From Effrenium voratum (taxonomy: Eukaryota; Sar; Dinophyceae; Suessiales; Symbiodiniaceae): a DNA stretch of 64,000 nucleotides. The notes below the pieces were generated by a model. It was not told the origin of the DNA. It saw only the letters and a list, made by a program, of their open reading frames with translations, and did no database searches. This document shows positions 11,701-23,197 of this stretch, in pieces (position 1 is the first letter of the stretch; each line of letters opens with the position of its first letter). The translations under genes were made by a program, and so were the position numbers. The stretch is taken from positions 667,728 through 731,727 of the forward strand of contig CAUJNA010003244.1 in NCBI GenBank assembly GCA_963377175.1, in the 5' to 3' direction.

Positions 11701-14700
11701 GACACACCCACACAGACACACAAAGACACACAGAGACACAGAGACACACACACACAAACACACACACACAAACACAAACACAAACACAAACACAAACCAA
11801 AACCCAAACACAACCACAAACACAACCACAACCACAACCACAAACACACACACACAAACACGGACACAAACACGGACACGGACACGCACACGGACACGGA
11901 CACAGACACACACACACACACACACAGACACACACACACACACAGACACACACCCACCCACCCACCCACCCACCCACCCACCCACCCACCCACACACACA
12001 CACACACACACGCACACGTACACACGCACACAGGGACACACACACACACACGCATCTGTTTCATGTCCTGCCTTAGGGTCCGTAAAGCCGTAGTACTGCG
12101 AGGAGATGTCCGGGTTGGCGGAGTAGGTCATCCAGCCCGTGGCTTGCGCCAGGCCCAGGCAAAACATGCAGAAGAGGACCACCCATCGGACCCCTCGCAA
12201 ACGGTGGCAAGTGTGGGTGTGCTGTTTTTGGTAGCCGTTTTTGGGTGATTCTTACAAGGGAGCAGAGGGAAACCGAAAATCTTGGAGGGTCCTGTTTTGA
12301 GACAATCCCAGATGGGTGGAATTTGGGGACCCTCTCTTGCACATCTTCCGGATGGGGATGCATGTCCACCAACCGTTTAAACAGGGTATTCCTCATTGAA
12401 ATTCATAGTCAAATCATAGACCATGGGCACCCATATGGTTGAGTTGATTGATTGAACAATCGGTTGAGTGTATTTGTGATTTGGTGAACCGTTCTCGTTG
12501 GATTGACTTTCAACCCTCCAGAAAGGGGAACAATTGGACAGACCCAAAGCGAGTAGTCGGTTCATCAACGAAGATCAGAGTGATACCTTCCCTTTGAGAG
12601 CGTTTCGCTTTTTCTACCCAACAAACTCAGACTTACACCATCGTCTTGAGCGTGTTTGTCTGTGTTGCCCCACTAAAAATTGAAGAACACCAAAGTCAGA
12701 CTTAGACCTTTTTTTTGTGAGGGAAGGAATTAATTAGGCACCCCATATTTTTGGTTGTTGAAAAAAGGCAAAGAATTCGTCCGACCGGCCGGTGCCTTCA
12801 GGCTCGCCGGCCGCCATTGCAACACGGGACCCGTTTCCGGTTTCCCCTCCGGAGGAAAAAGGGAGGGGGATCGATCCACCCGCTCTTCAGAAGTGGATGG
12901 TGCTTTTTGGTTTTTGCTTTTTCTTCCGGGGAAACCAGTTCCGTTTGCCAGGGGGCGAAACAAATTCAAAGGCTGTCTGTTCAAAATGTTCGGTCGAGCA
13001 AAATAATGACCCCACGAAACGACTACAGGGGCCGACGGAAAGAATTTTCGAAGCCCAGCTTTGAGGAAAAGTCAAGGGAATCTTGGAAGGTGCAGAAACT
13101 TTCTTTCTGGGTACCCCTTCATTTGCCGAAATGCGGTCACTAGTGGAGCTGGGACATCATGTTTGGATAGACCCACGCAGCCAAAGCCTTGAGCCATATG
13201 CTGTCGGCGCAGGCTGACGGAGTGGGCATGTGCCCCATTCCTTCGAGGGCGAGTGACTGGCCAGCGGAAATCATCTTGGATTCATGAGATGTCCCTTTTC
13301 CAGAAGCGCAGACCTCCTCGCCAAGCCAATGAGCGCTGTTTTGGGAGTTTGGCTGTTTTCTTCCGACACTCTCCTACCAACGTGGAACTCCACTAACATC
13401 GAAAATTCTAAAGGAGTCTCCTTTGAGAAACCAAAGCAGAGTTCCACGTTCATTTACAGGGCCGTGTTGGATTCAAGCAGAAGCTTCCCTCAGTTACGGA
13501 ATCAACCTCCCCAACCGCCGCAGCGCACCGCCAGGGAAAGAACCCCATCCCGTCGATTCGTTCAGCTAAGCGGAAAAAGGACATCCTCCCACTTGGGTGC
13601 TCGGCCAAATTAGTAAGTAGGTTATAACCATGGTTAGAAGTGAGGCAACTGGGGTCAGTCTCCTTATAACAAGGGTTGTATCCTACTTTCTAAGTTGGAT
13701 GAACACCCAAGCACCAACAAACAGGGACGTACACCTCTTTTGGAACCCACGCCAATCTTCCAGCCGGGGTAAATCAAATGGCACTGACTGGTGGAAGAAA
13801 GCCAAAGTTGAAGTCTTGACCCTTGACTTCCTATCCACCCGAGGCTTCAGCTTTTAAACAACCTGTTGGATCATTCCAATTTTCGCGGGAGATGGTCAGG
13901 CCAGATGGTCACACCCCTGAAAACCAGCCATGTGAGAGCCGCGCGCCTGAGAGACCAAACTGCAGTGGCCAGGTGACGCGGCCTCGGAAGGTATCGAATG
14001 GCAAAGGCTGAAGGGTGGTTTGCGAGAGGTGTAAAACCCCGTTTTAACAAAATTAACCTATAATTATTAGCTCTTTCAGGGGCCAGCCTTGAAGTCTCTG
14101 ATGCTCTCTACCTGCGGGATCTCTACACCTCTGCTCCGCATTCCTTAGTCAGAATTAATTTTCTGGGGGCAGTTTCATACATTTAAGCCACTGGTAAAAT
14201 GAATCCAGTTGCAAAAAGGGCGCAACATGTTGACATGCTGCCATCCCTTCAAAGGAGCCCAGCCAAAACGGGCCAAAATTGCTCCTTCCACGAGGAAAGG
14301 ACAAAAATACTCAAGTGATCTCAAGTGTCGATCCGAGCCAACAAGCTTGCCATCCAGGTGTTTAGGTTTCGAACAGCGAGACTTGGGAGGCATCAGCGTG
14401 CTATTGGCGCACTGGCTCTGCAAATGGTATCAAAACAAATGGGTGTTTCTAGACCCGCTAAAACCTCTGGTTTAAGGGGACACCCGTCAAATTCCGGGGT
14501 CCCGGACCATTTGGACACATACGCGAATAGAGGGATGCTCCCTCCTAATGGGTGCATGATGCACCCGTCTATCACTTTGGTATCAAGTCGCAAAGCCATA
14601 TTAAAAACCTTCCCATCCTCCAGGAAAGGCTCTTGGAACCGTCTTAGAAGAGGACCTGAGGGTGAGGGATGGGTGGGTCTTCTCATGTCTCGTCTGACTT

Positions 14701-17700
14701 AGCGACTTCGTCGTTCTTTGATCCCTTGCTAAAAGGTTATTAAGCTTTAAGTGGTATATGTCATAAACCCCTCTAAGCCCTTCTCCTTCCCTCTCTCCTC
14801 TCAAACATCGCTCCTTAGATGGCCTGGGACTTAGCTAAGTGCTGGTTGTAAACCCACTTACCATGGTTGTGTCCTAAAACCAGGGATATTCACCCAGTCC
14901 CGGACCATCCAAGTAGGGAACCGCGAGCCCTCAACTGCCAGCTGGGTCGGGCGCTCGAACTCATCCAGCTGTGCCGAAGTGGCGGCAATGCAACCTGAAG
15001 CTGCGAGCGAAAAGCTCGGGGCGTTCAGAACGGGATCGGAGTTGTGGCCGGGAAGACTGGCGCATGGCCCTCAAGTCATTTTTGTTTACATGAGGGGCTT
15101 TCCCCATCCAAATCCGACGAATGCAAAATCTCATGGGTGCCAATTGAGGGGTCCACAAGAAAGGTTGCTTGAAATCTGGAGGGGGGGGGGGGGGTGAGGG
15201 CATCCTTCCCACATCCAGGTGCTTGCTTCTATAGCCGGGAACCCGGATTTAGATTTGGCCACTATTTTTAACCGGGAACCACCTCAAAAGTGATTGGTGG
15301 ACATCAATTCCCACCCAAATGATGTCCACCAAAGGGTCCGGAATTAAAATTCATGCCCATCTTATATCATGGCTTCCCGCGGGCTCTCTCTCGGCTGGCG
15401 GGAGGGTGGGGGTTATCCGCTGCCGAGATGCCGAACAGGGACGCGCCCGGAGCTTTCAGGCGTGCGGGTCTTCAGGCGGTGTTGCTGATATCCTGACGCG
15501 CGGCCATGCATCTGGCAGGGGTCATTATTTGGATGGTTTCTGCCGGGTATCAAAGTCAGAAAATCGGAGTTGTTTCCCTACCACTTGGGGCGGTGGCTTT
15601 CATCATGGTAAAGTAATGGGGCCGGTCTGGGTAGTGTCAGAACATGATGGTGTTCTTTTAGTCAACCTGAAAAGGGTACCCGCAGAAAAACAAATACACA
15701 CACACACATACACAAGCGGCTAACATTTTCAAACATGGTTGGTGAACACAAAGGTCCATGTGAACGATGTCCACCAAAGGGTCCCCAATTTAATTCATAC
15801 CAGCGGGGCCCGGAACACTAAGGGAGATTGTAAAAAGGGTGGGAAAAAAGTCATCGTGGGTGCTGAAAACAAGGGGAGATACTGGCCCTGGACCTCCAAA
15901 GCTAGACCGCAAGCAGCTAGGGAAGGTCTTGAACGGGTGGCCCCGCCGAGCACCCCGGTGAAAGGGGAGATGTCTGGAGATTTCAGGGACATTGCACACA
16001 GTTCCTTCCAAAAATGGAAGGACCAACGAATCAACAGACACTCCTCCCTTAGGCCTTTTTGGAAGAGGCTTCATACTGTCAGACTCTTGGGGGGCGCTTG
16101 CAACAAATCCCAAATTAACTGGAGTGATGAGCGGTCCCAGCCCTGGAGGCATGGTGCCAAGTCGTTGTCCACAGCAGGCAAGCTGATTCTCCAGGTGCCA
16201 GCTCTTTCTCCGGATTCAACCCGAAAGCTTTCGGAACTGTCATTGTTTGCCTATAAAATTGAGGTGACAGAAACCAATGACTGTTCGTTTATATGAACCC
16301 ATGGTCATTTTGGACCAAATTCGGGGGCTGATTTCCCACGTCTTTCCTTCAATGTGAAGCCTACAGCTGTTGCCTCATCTTCCTGACTTGGCCTCATTCT
16401 GAAATCAGCGCCACGGTGGGGGGCCATGATCGTCTTGGGGTGCATAGGCAGCCCTCTTTTTGCTGGATCGGCTCAAAAACGATGCAGGGGTCTTTTTCAC
16501 CAGCCAAGCACCGCGGCTTTGGCAATTCTAGATTATCTTTATGCCTCTATGATGCCATGTATCCCCATTCTCCTTGACATCCTTCCCGACTTGCCCCGTG
16601 AACCCTTTTTGGGGTGAAACAAAAATGAGGGACACAAGTGCCACTGTACAACTGGGCCGACCAAAGGTGGTGCTGAAACTCGGCTGAAACTCACACCAAA
16701 CCAAAACTACACGAAACTCCTACCCAGACCCCCAGTGTCCACAGCTAGGTGAAGGAAAGCAGGCTCGAAAAAGGAGAAGCCACCGTGTCTGGACTTATCT
16801 GTCTGATCCCCAGCCCGGTCCCGCGGAGGAAGCCGCCCTCGCATGTGCCTCGGCAAGGAGAGTGTCATGGGCATCCCTAAAGCCGAAAACGAACCAAGGC
16901 CTCGTCCATCCATTCCGCTCGACCAATTGCTCGGCCGTGGTTCTTCTCAAACAATCAGCCCGGAGCTTGGCGGCTTTCTGCGAAGCAGAGTCTCTGAAAA
17001 GGGTGCGGAAATTACTCCGAGATGACAGGACTCTAACTCGGATGACAGGATTCCAACGTGGAGGTGTGGGTATTGACCAAATTCAGCTTGGCAAGGAACA
17101 ACCAAAAGCAAAGGCCACCATGTTGGGGTCCATTTTTGTCTTGACCCAGCCCCACGGGACGGTCTACCGGGTGCCACATCCAAAGCCAAGAGCGAGCCCC
17201 GAGCCCCCGGGCTGCACCGCTGAGGAGGAGATGGTCTCTGAGAGCGCGCGGCCCAGAGGCTCCAGCGTGGCGCAGGCCTGAAGGGCGGGATATCAACCCG
17301 TTTGGAGGGCCACGATGCGCGATGCCCACGTGGCATCCACCTGGAGTCTCCTTCTGGTCATTGACCCATTTTTAAAGGAAAGTAGATGCCCTAAAGCTCC
17401 AATTGGATGCTTTTTGGGCCCTCCAAATGGGTTGTTTTCAAGGGCCCCTGAGGAGTCCGGTTCTTCATTGGAGGGCCCAGGCCCCTATTGGAGGGGTCAC
17501 GAGCCTTAGGGAAAAGCAAAGGATTAAAGCAAAACCAAGGAGTGCATGTTGACCCGACTGTAATTAAACAGCCATGGTTGGCAGCCATCCCGCAATGTCC
17601 GCTGAACATCCAAGCGGAAGGAGGTTGGAGCCAGGAGGCCTTTTCAAGTCACAACGAGACATTCGGCAAAAGGAGCCTACCCAAAATCCATGTGAAAGGA

Positions 17701-20147
17701 TCAAAAGGGTTCCGTAGGTCACCTGCGCGGAGAAAATAACACGTGGCCGGTATGCATCGCCGATGATGATGGAAGTGTCCCAACCGCCACAGGCATCCCC
17801 AACCTAGAGACACTTCAAGCTGAAACCACGGACCCCCAACGACTGCTTTTGGCCTGCCCACAAACGAGTTGTTGAGGCATGCTGGCATGTAAGGTCGTAA
17901 CTCAATCTCCTAGGAAAAAACGGGCTCCGAAATCTTCCGCCAGCAGCTAGACGCTGTGCGGGCGCCTGCGCAGTCTTGACCAGGTGCCCTGCTTGAATTT
18001 CGGACTGCTCCTGAAGGCTGAAGGCGGGGCGAGGGGCTGGACACTGAGTTACGTGGTTAGTAACCCTGGTTATAAGCCACTTAACATGCTTGTAAGTTCC
18101 CAAGTCGATTCTGCTTTCGCATCACTTACTAAGTACCCTTGTGATTACTTTGCCAGAACCCCACAATCTTCCATCCAAAACCCGTGTCAAACTAGGGATT
18201 GGCAAGAACCCCGCAGCTGTCGCTGCTGGGACAGAACAAAGGGACAGTGCTATTCTATGTTCCTTTGAGCCAGACCTATGAGGAGTTTAAACCAGTTCCC
18301 ACATATATATATATATATATATATATGCACATCGCATGCACACATGTATCCATTTAGACCATAGGGTCAGCCGCCTCTAGTGCCAGTTCATTGGGGATGG
18401 TCGAAACTTAAATCAAGTAAGGGGGTTCCTCGAAAGCTTACAACACGAAAGAACACCCAACGATCCCATGCCCAAACCACCCCAAACGTTGCAACAGCCG
18501 CAGTTGCAAGCCACGAGAGGAGAAATGTGGCCGTTCTCTGGGCTAAGACAAAAAAAAGCTGCTGAGTACACCATGAAACTAGATGGCACCATTTGCTCCG
18601 GGCAGTTTCTAAAATTGATGGACCCCTTTTTGGTTGGTGTTTGAAGGGACACCGAATGAAACCAGTCATTTTAGAAAGCCTCTATTTCCTCCGGGTAGGC
18701 AAAGGGGATGACTAAACCGAGGGGAACTGCGCCATCTACTTTTACCCAACTGCCAAACTGGGCTTCAAACTACGGCTCCATGGCTTTCAGGCGTCCTCGC
18801 GTAAGGAGGAAGCAGTCATCCTGGCACCAAGGGTTGACACACACACACACACACATCCACACCCACCCACCCACCCACGCACGCACGCACGCATGCACGC
18901 ACGCACGAACGCACCCACACACACACACACCCACCTACCCACCCACCTACCCACCCACCCACGCACGCACGCATGCACGCACGCACGCACGCACCCACAC
19001 ACACACACACACCCACCTACCCACCCACCTACCCACCCACCCACGCACGCACGCATGCACGCACGCACGCACGCACCCACACACACACACCCACCTACCC
19101 ACCCACCTACCCACCCACCCACGCACGCACTCATGCACGCACGCACGCACGCACCCACACACACACACACACCCACCTACCCACCCACCTACCCACCCAC
19201 CCACGCACGCACGCATGCACGCACGCACCCACACACACACACACACCCGCACGCACGCATGCACGCACGCACCCACACACACACACACCTACCCACCCAC
19301 CCACCCACCCACCCACGCACGCACGCTCGCACGCACGCACGCACGCACCCACACCACACCCACCTACCCACCATACCCACCCACCCACGCACGCACGCAT
19401 GCACGCACGCACGCACGCACACACACACCCACCTACCCACCCACCCACCCACCCACGCACGCACGCACGCACGCACGCTACCCACCCACGCACGCACGCA
19501 TGCACGCACGCACGCACGCACCCACACACACACACCCACCTACCCACCCATCTACCCACCCACCCACGCACGCACGCATGCACGCACGCACGCACGCACC
19601 CACACACACACCCACCTACCCACCCACCCACCCACCCACGCACGCACGCATGCACGCACGCACGCACGCACCCACACACACACACACCCACCTACCCACC
19701 CACCCACCCACCCACCCACGCACGCACGCATGCACGCACGCACGCACGCACCCACACACACACACACCCACCTACCCACCCATCTACCCACCCACCCACG
19801 CACGCACGCATGCACGCACGCACGCACGCACCCACACACACACACACACCCACCTACCCACCCACCTACCCACCCACCCACGCACGCACGCATGCACGCA
19901 CGCACGCACCCACACACACACACACCCACCTACCCACCCATCTACCCACCCACGCACGCACGCATGCACGCACGCACGCACGCACGCACCCACACACACA
20001 CACACCCACACACCCACACCACCCACCCACCCACCCACGCACGCACGCATGCACGCACGCACGCACGCACCACACACACACACCCACCTACCCCCACCCA
20101 CCCACCCACCCACCCACCACGCACGCACGCATGCACGCGCACGCACG

Positions 20148-20178
<31 letters not shown>

Positions 20179-20581
20179 CCACCCACCCACCCACGCACGC
20201 ACGCATGCACGCACGCACGCACCCACACACACACAGACACTTTTCCTATGCCACTTTTCATGGAGGTACACTTCCAGTCCCGGGGAAAAATGACATATTT
20301 CCAGCAGTGATAGATTCCCTTTAAAACCAGCGAGGGGAAATAAAACAACATATTCTCAAGCAAATGGAAGTACCAAGTCCATGACGGGCACTGAGTTGTT
20401 GCTTCTTTCGGGTGCCCGAAAAGCCGCCCATGCCCCACTTGCCCCCAATGCTCGCCCTCACGGGCTCACATGGCTCACTCCACGCGCCTCGCCTCAGCAG
20501 CGGGATCTGCCGGAGCTGCGCCTTGGCGAAGCCTCGCACGGCGTTGGAGGGCTGCTGCCAGCTGAAGGCCTCCTGCTCCAT
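2577..20581 (-). CDS. MFS transporter, FLVCR/SLC49-like (gene span, 3' part outside window)
   Basis: This is the span of a multi-exon gene read leftward. Exons: 20488-20581, 12072-12193, 9337-9485, 8075-8144, 7770-7850, 6531-6610, 4560-4711 and 2577-2719. Phases match at all seven introns and give about 297 aa, covering transmembrane helices 1-7 of a 12-helix major facilitator. Family marks in order: GVRWVVLFCMF...GWMTYSANPDISSQYYG (helix 1), DMLLNWGPLMYLPVAPVVGW (helix 2), GQALNGMAGP...LWFPSR (helix 4 and the loop after it), RAFAT...GPSVGFLL (helix 5), EMEALFSLLVLAAW (helix 6), SLAVGVFQCWSPALP (helix 7). The pattern is that of FLVCR/DIRC2-type transporters, which move small organic substrates such as haem or choline; the substrate here is not predictable. 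Introns of 224 to 8294 bp hold microsatellites and MITEs. Remaining exons must lie left of the window, unless the gene is truncated. Confidence 0.8.
2970..3030 (+). repeat. Dispersed repeat F, copy 1
   Basis: The sequence GGCTGTGGGTCAAAAAT, then GTACCCAAAATGGAACCCTG and GTAAATGG, recurs at 45639-45690 in the same orientation and at 49005-49075 inverted. It lies in MFS intron 7. Confidence 0.7.
4218..4349. repeat. MITE family A, copy 1 (degenerate)
   Basis: The ends are partial inverted repeats (CTACTGATGG on the left; TTTCGCAACCATGTCACAGTA on the right), with the shared core GGAATGATTTGCTTCCCCTG. It lies in MFS intron 7, and the closest relatives are at 6353, 39435 and 45493. Confidence 0.65.
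4560..4711 (-). CDS. MFS transporter exon 7 (helix 6 and central loop)
   Basis: The acceptor CCTGTAG precedes GATATTCC. It encodes IFLMEMEALFSLLVLAAWGC followed by LPRKPKHPPSLSQEL, equivalent to helix 6 and the proline-rich start of the central cytoplasmic loop in FLVCR/DIRC2-type proteins. The proposed donor is of the GA class (CTGCGGA/GACGCT), chosen because it alone keeps the frame into exon 8. Confidence 0.8.
6353..6495. repeat. MITE family A, copy 2
   Basis: Inverted ends (GCTACTGATGGACGAAATCC on the left; GGACTTCGCAACCACAGTAG on the right) flank the family core GGAATGATTCGATTCCCCTG. It sits in MFS intron 6 next to exon 6. Confidence 0.7.
6531..6610 (-). CDS. MFS transporter exon 6 (helix 5)
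   Basis: The acceptor GCACCAG precedes CGCGCATTTG. It encodes RAFATSVVYGIQMAGPSVGF then LLAFSV, the R-x-x-AT and GxxxGFLL pattern of FLVCR-type helix 5. A GA donor (GTGCG/GAACAG) keeps the frame into exon 7. Confidence 0.8.
7770..7850 (-). CDS. MFS transporter exon 5 (helix 4 end, WFP loop)
   Basis: It encodes ALNGMAGPMNCVTPSALAAL then WFPSRPG, the N-x-x-x-GP and LWF motifs typical of this subfamily. The acceptor is GGCCAG/GCTTTG. A GC donor (CCTGGC/GCGGGA) gives phase 0 on both sides. Confidence 0.8.
8075..8144 (-). CDS. MFS transporter exon 4
   Basis: It encodes LVPSLLAMDPTCWAAHALIH then TGQ, joining GLVLR of exon 3 to ALNGMAGP of exon 5. The acceptor is CAGCAG/GTTGG and the GC donor is GGCCAG/GCAGGA. 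The eight bases GGCCAGGC occur at both ends of the following 224-bp intron. Confidence 0.8.
9337..9485 (-). CDS. MFS transporter exon 3 (helices 2 and 3)
   Basis: It encodes ASIDMLLNWGPLMYLPVAPV then VGWVVAKYADSLWGVVLSG and AVLTSAGLVL. This matches helix 2, the short basic/acidic loop and helix 3 of FLVCR-like carriers. The acceptor is CCTGAG/GCGTCC and the GT donor is TTTTGAG/GTGCCG. Confidence 0.85.
9784..12059. repeat. Long CA/ACAG-type microsatellite complex
   Basis: The tract opens with CCCA and (CCCAA)n units at about 9784-9900, then continues as interleaved CA, ACAGAC, GAGACACA, GACACGCA and GACGCGCA blocks and ends in CCCA and CA units near 11950-12050. A 75-bp segment containing GACTCATGTATACATACATA is present twice (about 9950-10030 and 10095-10165). 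The tract fills most of MFS intron 2. Very long ORFs in every frame on both strands are artefacts of stop-free repeats. Confidence 0.95.
12072..12193 (-). CDS. MFS transporter exon 2 (helix 1)
   Basis: It encodes VRWVVLFCMFCLGLAQATGW then MTYSANPDISSQYYGFTDPK. The RW at the helix start and W-x-x-Y ... YYG at its end are hallmarks of FLVCR-type helix 1. The acceptor is TTTGCGAG/GGGTCC. The GC donor CCTAAG/GCAGGA stands directly against the CA-repeat tract. Confidence 0.85.
15310..15360 (+). repeat. Dispersed repeat G, copy 1
   Basis: GATGTCCACCAAAGGGTCC followed by an AATTAAAATTCAT-type stretch recurs at 15768-15800. A weaker copy is near 54913. Confidence 0.6.
15760..15802 (+). repeat. Dispersed repeat G, copy 2
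   Basis: GATGTCCACCAAAGGGTCC with a following ATTTAATTCATACC; about 450 bp from copy 1 in the same orientation. Confidence 0.6.
18302..18327. repeat. (TA)n microsatellite
   Basis: A run of alternating TA about 24 bases long inside MFS intron 1. Confidence 0.9.
18838..20240. repeat. CACG/CCCA satellite with higher-order period
   Basis: About eighteen copies of a roughly 70-85 bp composite unit: (GCAC)n with one central GCATGC, then a CA run, then CCCACCTACCCACC units. It fills part of MFS intron 1. The three plus-strand frames lack stops and yield Thr-His-Ala-Arg or Pro-Pro-Thr-Tyr repeats of up to 538 aa; I regard these as artefacts. Confidence 0.95.
20303..20376 (+). repeat. Dispersed repeat E, copy 1
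   Basis: AGTGATAGATTCCCTTTAAA, then ACATATTCTCAAGCAAATGG. Relatives occur at 21599, 29707 and 48916. Confidence 0.75.
20488..20581 (-). CDS. MFS transporter exon 1 (start)
   Basis: The ATG at 20581 lies in a good context (GCCATGG) three bases after an AG that could serve as an acceptor. The exon encodes a 31-residue cytoplasmic lead, MEQEAFSWQQPSNAV then RGFAKAQLRQIPLLRR, before helix 1. The GC donor AGGCGAG/GCGCGT gives phase 1, and the split Gly codon joins exon 2 exactly. In a dinoflagellate the AG just upstream could be the spliced-leader trans-splice site, but an upstream exon cannot be excluded. Confidence 0.75.
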
Positions 20582-20584
20582 GGC

Positions 20585-23190
20585 CTGCCATAGGGAATGA
20601 CAACCAGACCCGATGAATGGCGCTCCAAGACCCGGTGTTGGAATGACAACGAGTTTTGGGGGAGTCCCTTAAAGGACACCAAGTCCTAGGTGTCCTTTTG
20701 GAAAAATCGATGGGGTTCCCCTGGTAAATGGTTTATAAAATCCATCTAAACCAGTGCCGGCACTATGCTTAACCAAACCAACCTAGGACACCTATTGCTG
20801 GTGCGAGAGCTAAGGAATGACAACAAGTTTTGGGGATTCCCTCAAACAAAACCAAATCGGGGATGGCTTATGGGGGTAATTCCAGAAGCTCATGCGGTTC
20901 GATAGGGAATAAGACATGGAATGACCCCAAGAAAAGAGATCCTCGATGTGGTTTCCTTTAAATCCATAATCCCTAGAGGAAAACCACTACAAAGGGGAGT
21001 GCTTACAGTTCTTTCAAGGAAAGAACTTGCCGCAAAATCAGCCGCAATTGGTCCAAACATTTTATGGCTGGTTGCATGCCATCCACTCGATACCCGTTTG
21101 GGGGTTGATCAATATTCCTGGCCCCCAAAATGACCATATCGACCATGGGCTTTGTCAAATTTCATGGGACATATCATCTTTTTAGTAGTTTCCCCCAACG
21201 GGAATCCCATGCAAAGGACCTTTTGATCAACCTCTATTTGGCGCTTGCCTGCATGCAGTGGGCCGCCGTGGCCGTCAGGAGGGACCTCGACTTCTGACCT
21301 CTGCACACGAACCAGAAGGACGTTCTAAGAGAAATTGGCCAAATGCCCACCAAGCACAAGGATGTTCTGGAGAGTGTCCTGTAGCTGGTTCCTGAGATAC
21401 CCGTCACATAGTGGCTATATGTGATCTGATTGCATATTCCCCTTGGTGGTAGTGAGGTAGTGGTTTGGGGGGGGGGGGGGGCGAAATTGTCATTGACCCA
21501 GGGGTTCTGCGCTACCGAGTTGATCCAGTGTCCCCCCCTATAGTTGGTACTAGCAACCAAGTCGTCCATGTGCAAATACGCCTCCAAAAAAGATGTTCGG
21601 TAGTGATAGATTTCCTTACAAGGACATATAAAACATATTCTTAAGCAAATGGAAGAAACGGAACCCAGAGGGACAAGTCCTGGTTACCGACTATAGTGGT
21701 AGCTGGATCCACTGCGCAAATTACTACCCTACCCACAAACATTGGTGCACAGTCTGCTTTCCTCGAAGGAGCTAGTCTTCGAAAAGGGGGCATTTTTGTT
21801 GGTGGGAGGGTGTATACTTCACCAACCTGAACGAAAGGATCTTTAAAGGAGGCTTTCCATGTGAGCTTGCTATATTCAGCACAAACAGAGAGATGGACAG
21901 CTACGAAACACCCAGCAAACATTCAAGACAATCATCAACCCTAAAGCAGAACCAAGCGCCAAAAGAGAACTGACTTCAAATTGGCCTTTCCAACATGTGA
22001 GTTTGATGTTTGAAACGGGCCCTGAAGGGAAATCTCGTGTGAATGGCGAGTCAAGACGAGGTCTAGCGCCTGAAGGATTATTTCAAGCAAGTCCAGCATC
22101 TAAGTTTAGCGTTTGCACCCCCGGAAAGCCTCACTTGAAGAAGAAGGTTTACCTGTTCGGACCTTGACAAGAAGCAGGGAGAGGCTGGACAACCCACATC
22201 ATCATGTCACGTCGTTTCGCAGTGGGCAAGTCAGCGTTGCATCCCGGGCCAACTTGAGCAACGAGCTCCTGACGAAGCACGGCAGGGCCTCGAATCGTGC
22301 TCGATAGCTCCTGCGCCTGAGTTGCAAGGAAGGCGTCTCAAAAAGACTTGGACTGAAGCCTTCGGACTAGGCCCACGGCTGTTTGGGCTGAAAAAAGGTT
22401 CAAAGGAATATCTTCGGTTCCCCCACTTCGGTTTACCAAAGGTCTCAAAAGCAAGGAAGAAGCAACCCGCTGGTGTCTGCTTTTCATCTTCCCGGAGTCT
22501 CCATGACTCTTAACAAATGGTCACTACCCAAAATAATAGGGTCATTGACCAATCTTTCAAGGGTCATGGAGACTCCAGGTTCTAAGCTGCCTTGCCCAAC
22601 TCTTCAGGTACCAAACGGACTCGGTCCCAGGACCCCAGCCCGTGATGCCCCAAAGACCTGAGCCAGGGGCACGGTGCACTGGCTGTGGCTCCAGAACAAT
22701 CCGTAGACCCGTTCTCTTTATTCTGGGCTGCCCTCAAATCCCCCGCTAAAAGTTTAACTTTTCGTGGGTTAAGTGGAAACTACTAAACATTGAAAAGCTA
22801 AAAGGCTAAGGGGATGGCTGGGAGCCACCAAGTGTTTAAGCAGCTCCAGCCTGGGCCCAACCATTTTAGCAAAAAGGGGAGATGCAACATGTCACCACTC
22901 ATTGACCCAGATTGGTTGATGGCAAATGGGCCTTTGTTTGTGATATTGAAGTGTCACCCGTGTGACTACCTTGCCACTTGAAAGGACCCCCTTGGTATCA
23001 CACAAGAAAAGCGCAAAAACGGGACAGGAAAGGCAAAGGAACATTCCACCGTACCACAAGGTTCCATTCCAGTCCAACAAAATGTTGGCGCTGGCCCATG
23101 TGCGCAGCAACAACAACCCACACACACAGGTTCAAGTCTGGCCCTCTGATCTTTTGATCTGGGCCCCTGGCACATGGATTTGCCCTCACG
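20585..23190. other. Intergenic stretch upstream of the MFS gene
   Basis: No supported gene. It contains repeat E copies and a poly-G run near 21468-21481. A GC-rich patch at 21240-21300 is open in two minus frames without clear family identity. Confidence 0.45.
21599..21660 (+). repeat. Dispersed repeat E, copy 2
   Basis: TAGTGATAGATTTCCTTACA, then ACATATTCTTAAGCAAATGG; the same order of sub-motifs as copy 1. Confidence 0.7.
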
Positions 23191-23197
23191 GCTTCAG

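Larger units (their letters stand above)
12600..18300. other. MFS intron 1, left part: non-coding
   Basis: No exon that fits the gene model was found here. The segment holds two copies of a dispersed repeat around 15319 and 15768 (GATGTCCACCAAAGGGTCC), a poly-G run at about 15178-15194, and a GC-rich patch at 17160-17290 that is open on both strands but not needed to join exons 1 and 2. Confidence 0.5.

Noticed and set aside
9784..12064. ORFs of 599-755 aa on the minus strand and others on plus in the CA/ACAG region
   Set aside because: They are stop-free translations of microsatellites in several frames at once; the only real coding inside is exon 2 of the MFS gene at the edge.
13180..13205. 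CTTGAGCCATATGCTG as a relic of the dinoflagellate spliced leader (inverted)
   Set aside because: Only about ten bases match and the rest diverges; no coding relic follows it.
17150..17290. GC-rich patch reading ACATLEPLGRALSETISSSA on the minus strand, a possible extra MFS exon
   Set aside because: Exons 1 and 2 of the carrier join in perfect phase without it and the residues do not fit the family; the plus strand is open too.
18708..20324. ORFs of 445-538 aa rich in Thr-His-Ala-Arg and Pro-Pro-Thr
   Set aside because: All three plus frames are open because the CACG/CCCA unit has no stop trinucleotide; no independent coding signal.
21240..21310. SLLTATAAHCMQ resembling a trypsin-like protease LTAAHC motif
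   Set aside because: An isolated short match without any other protease block.
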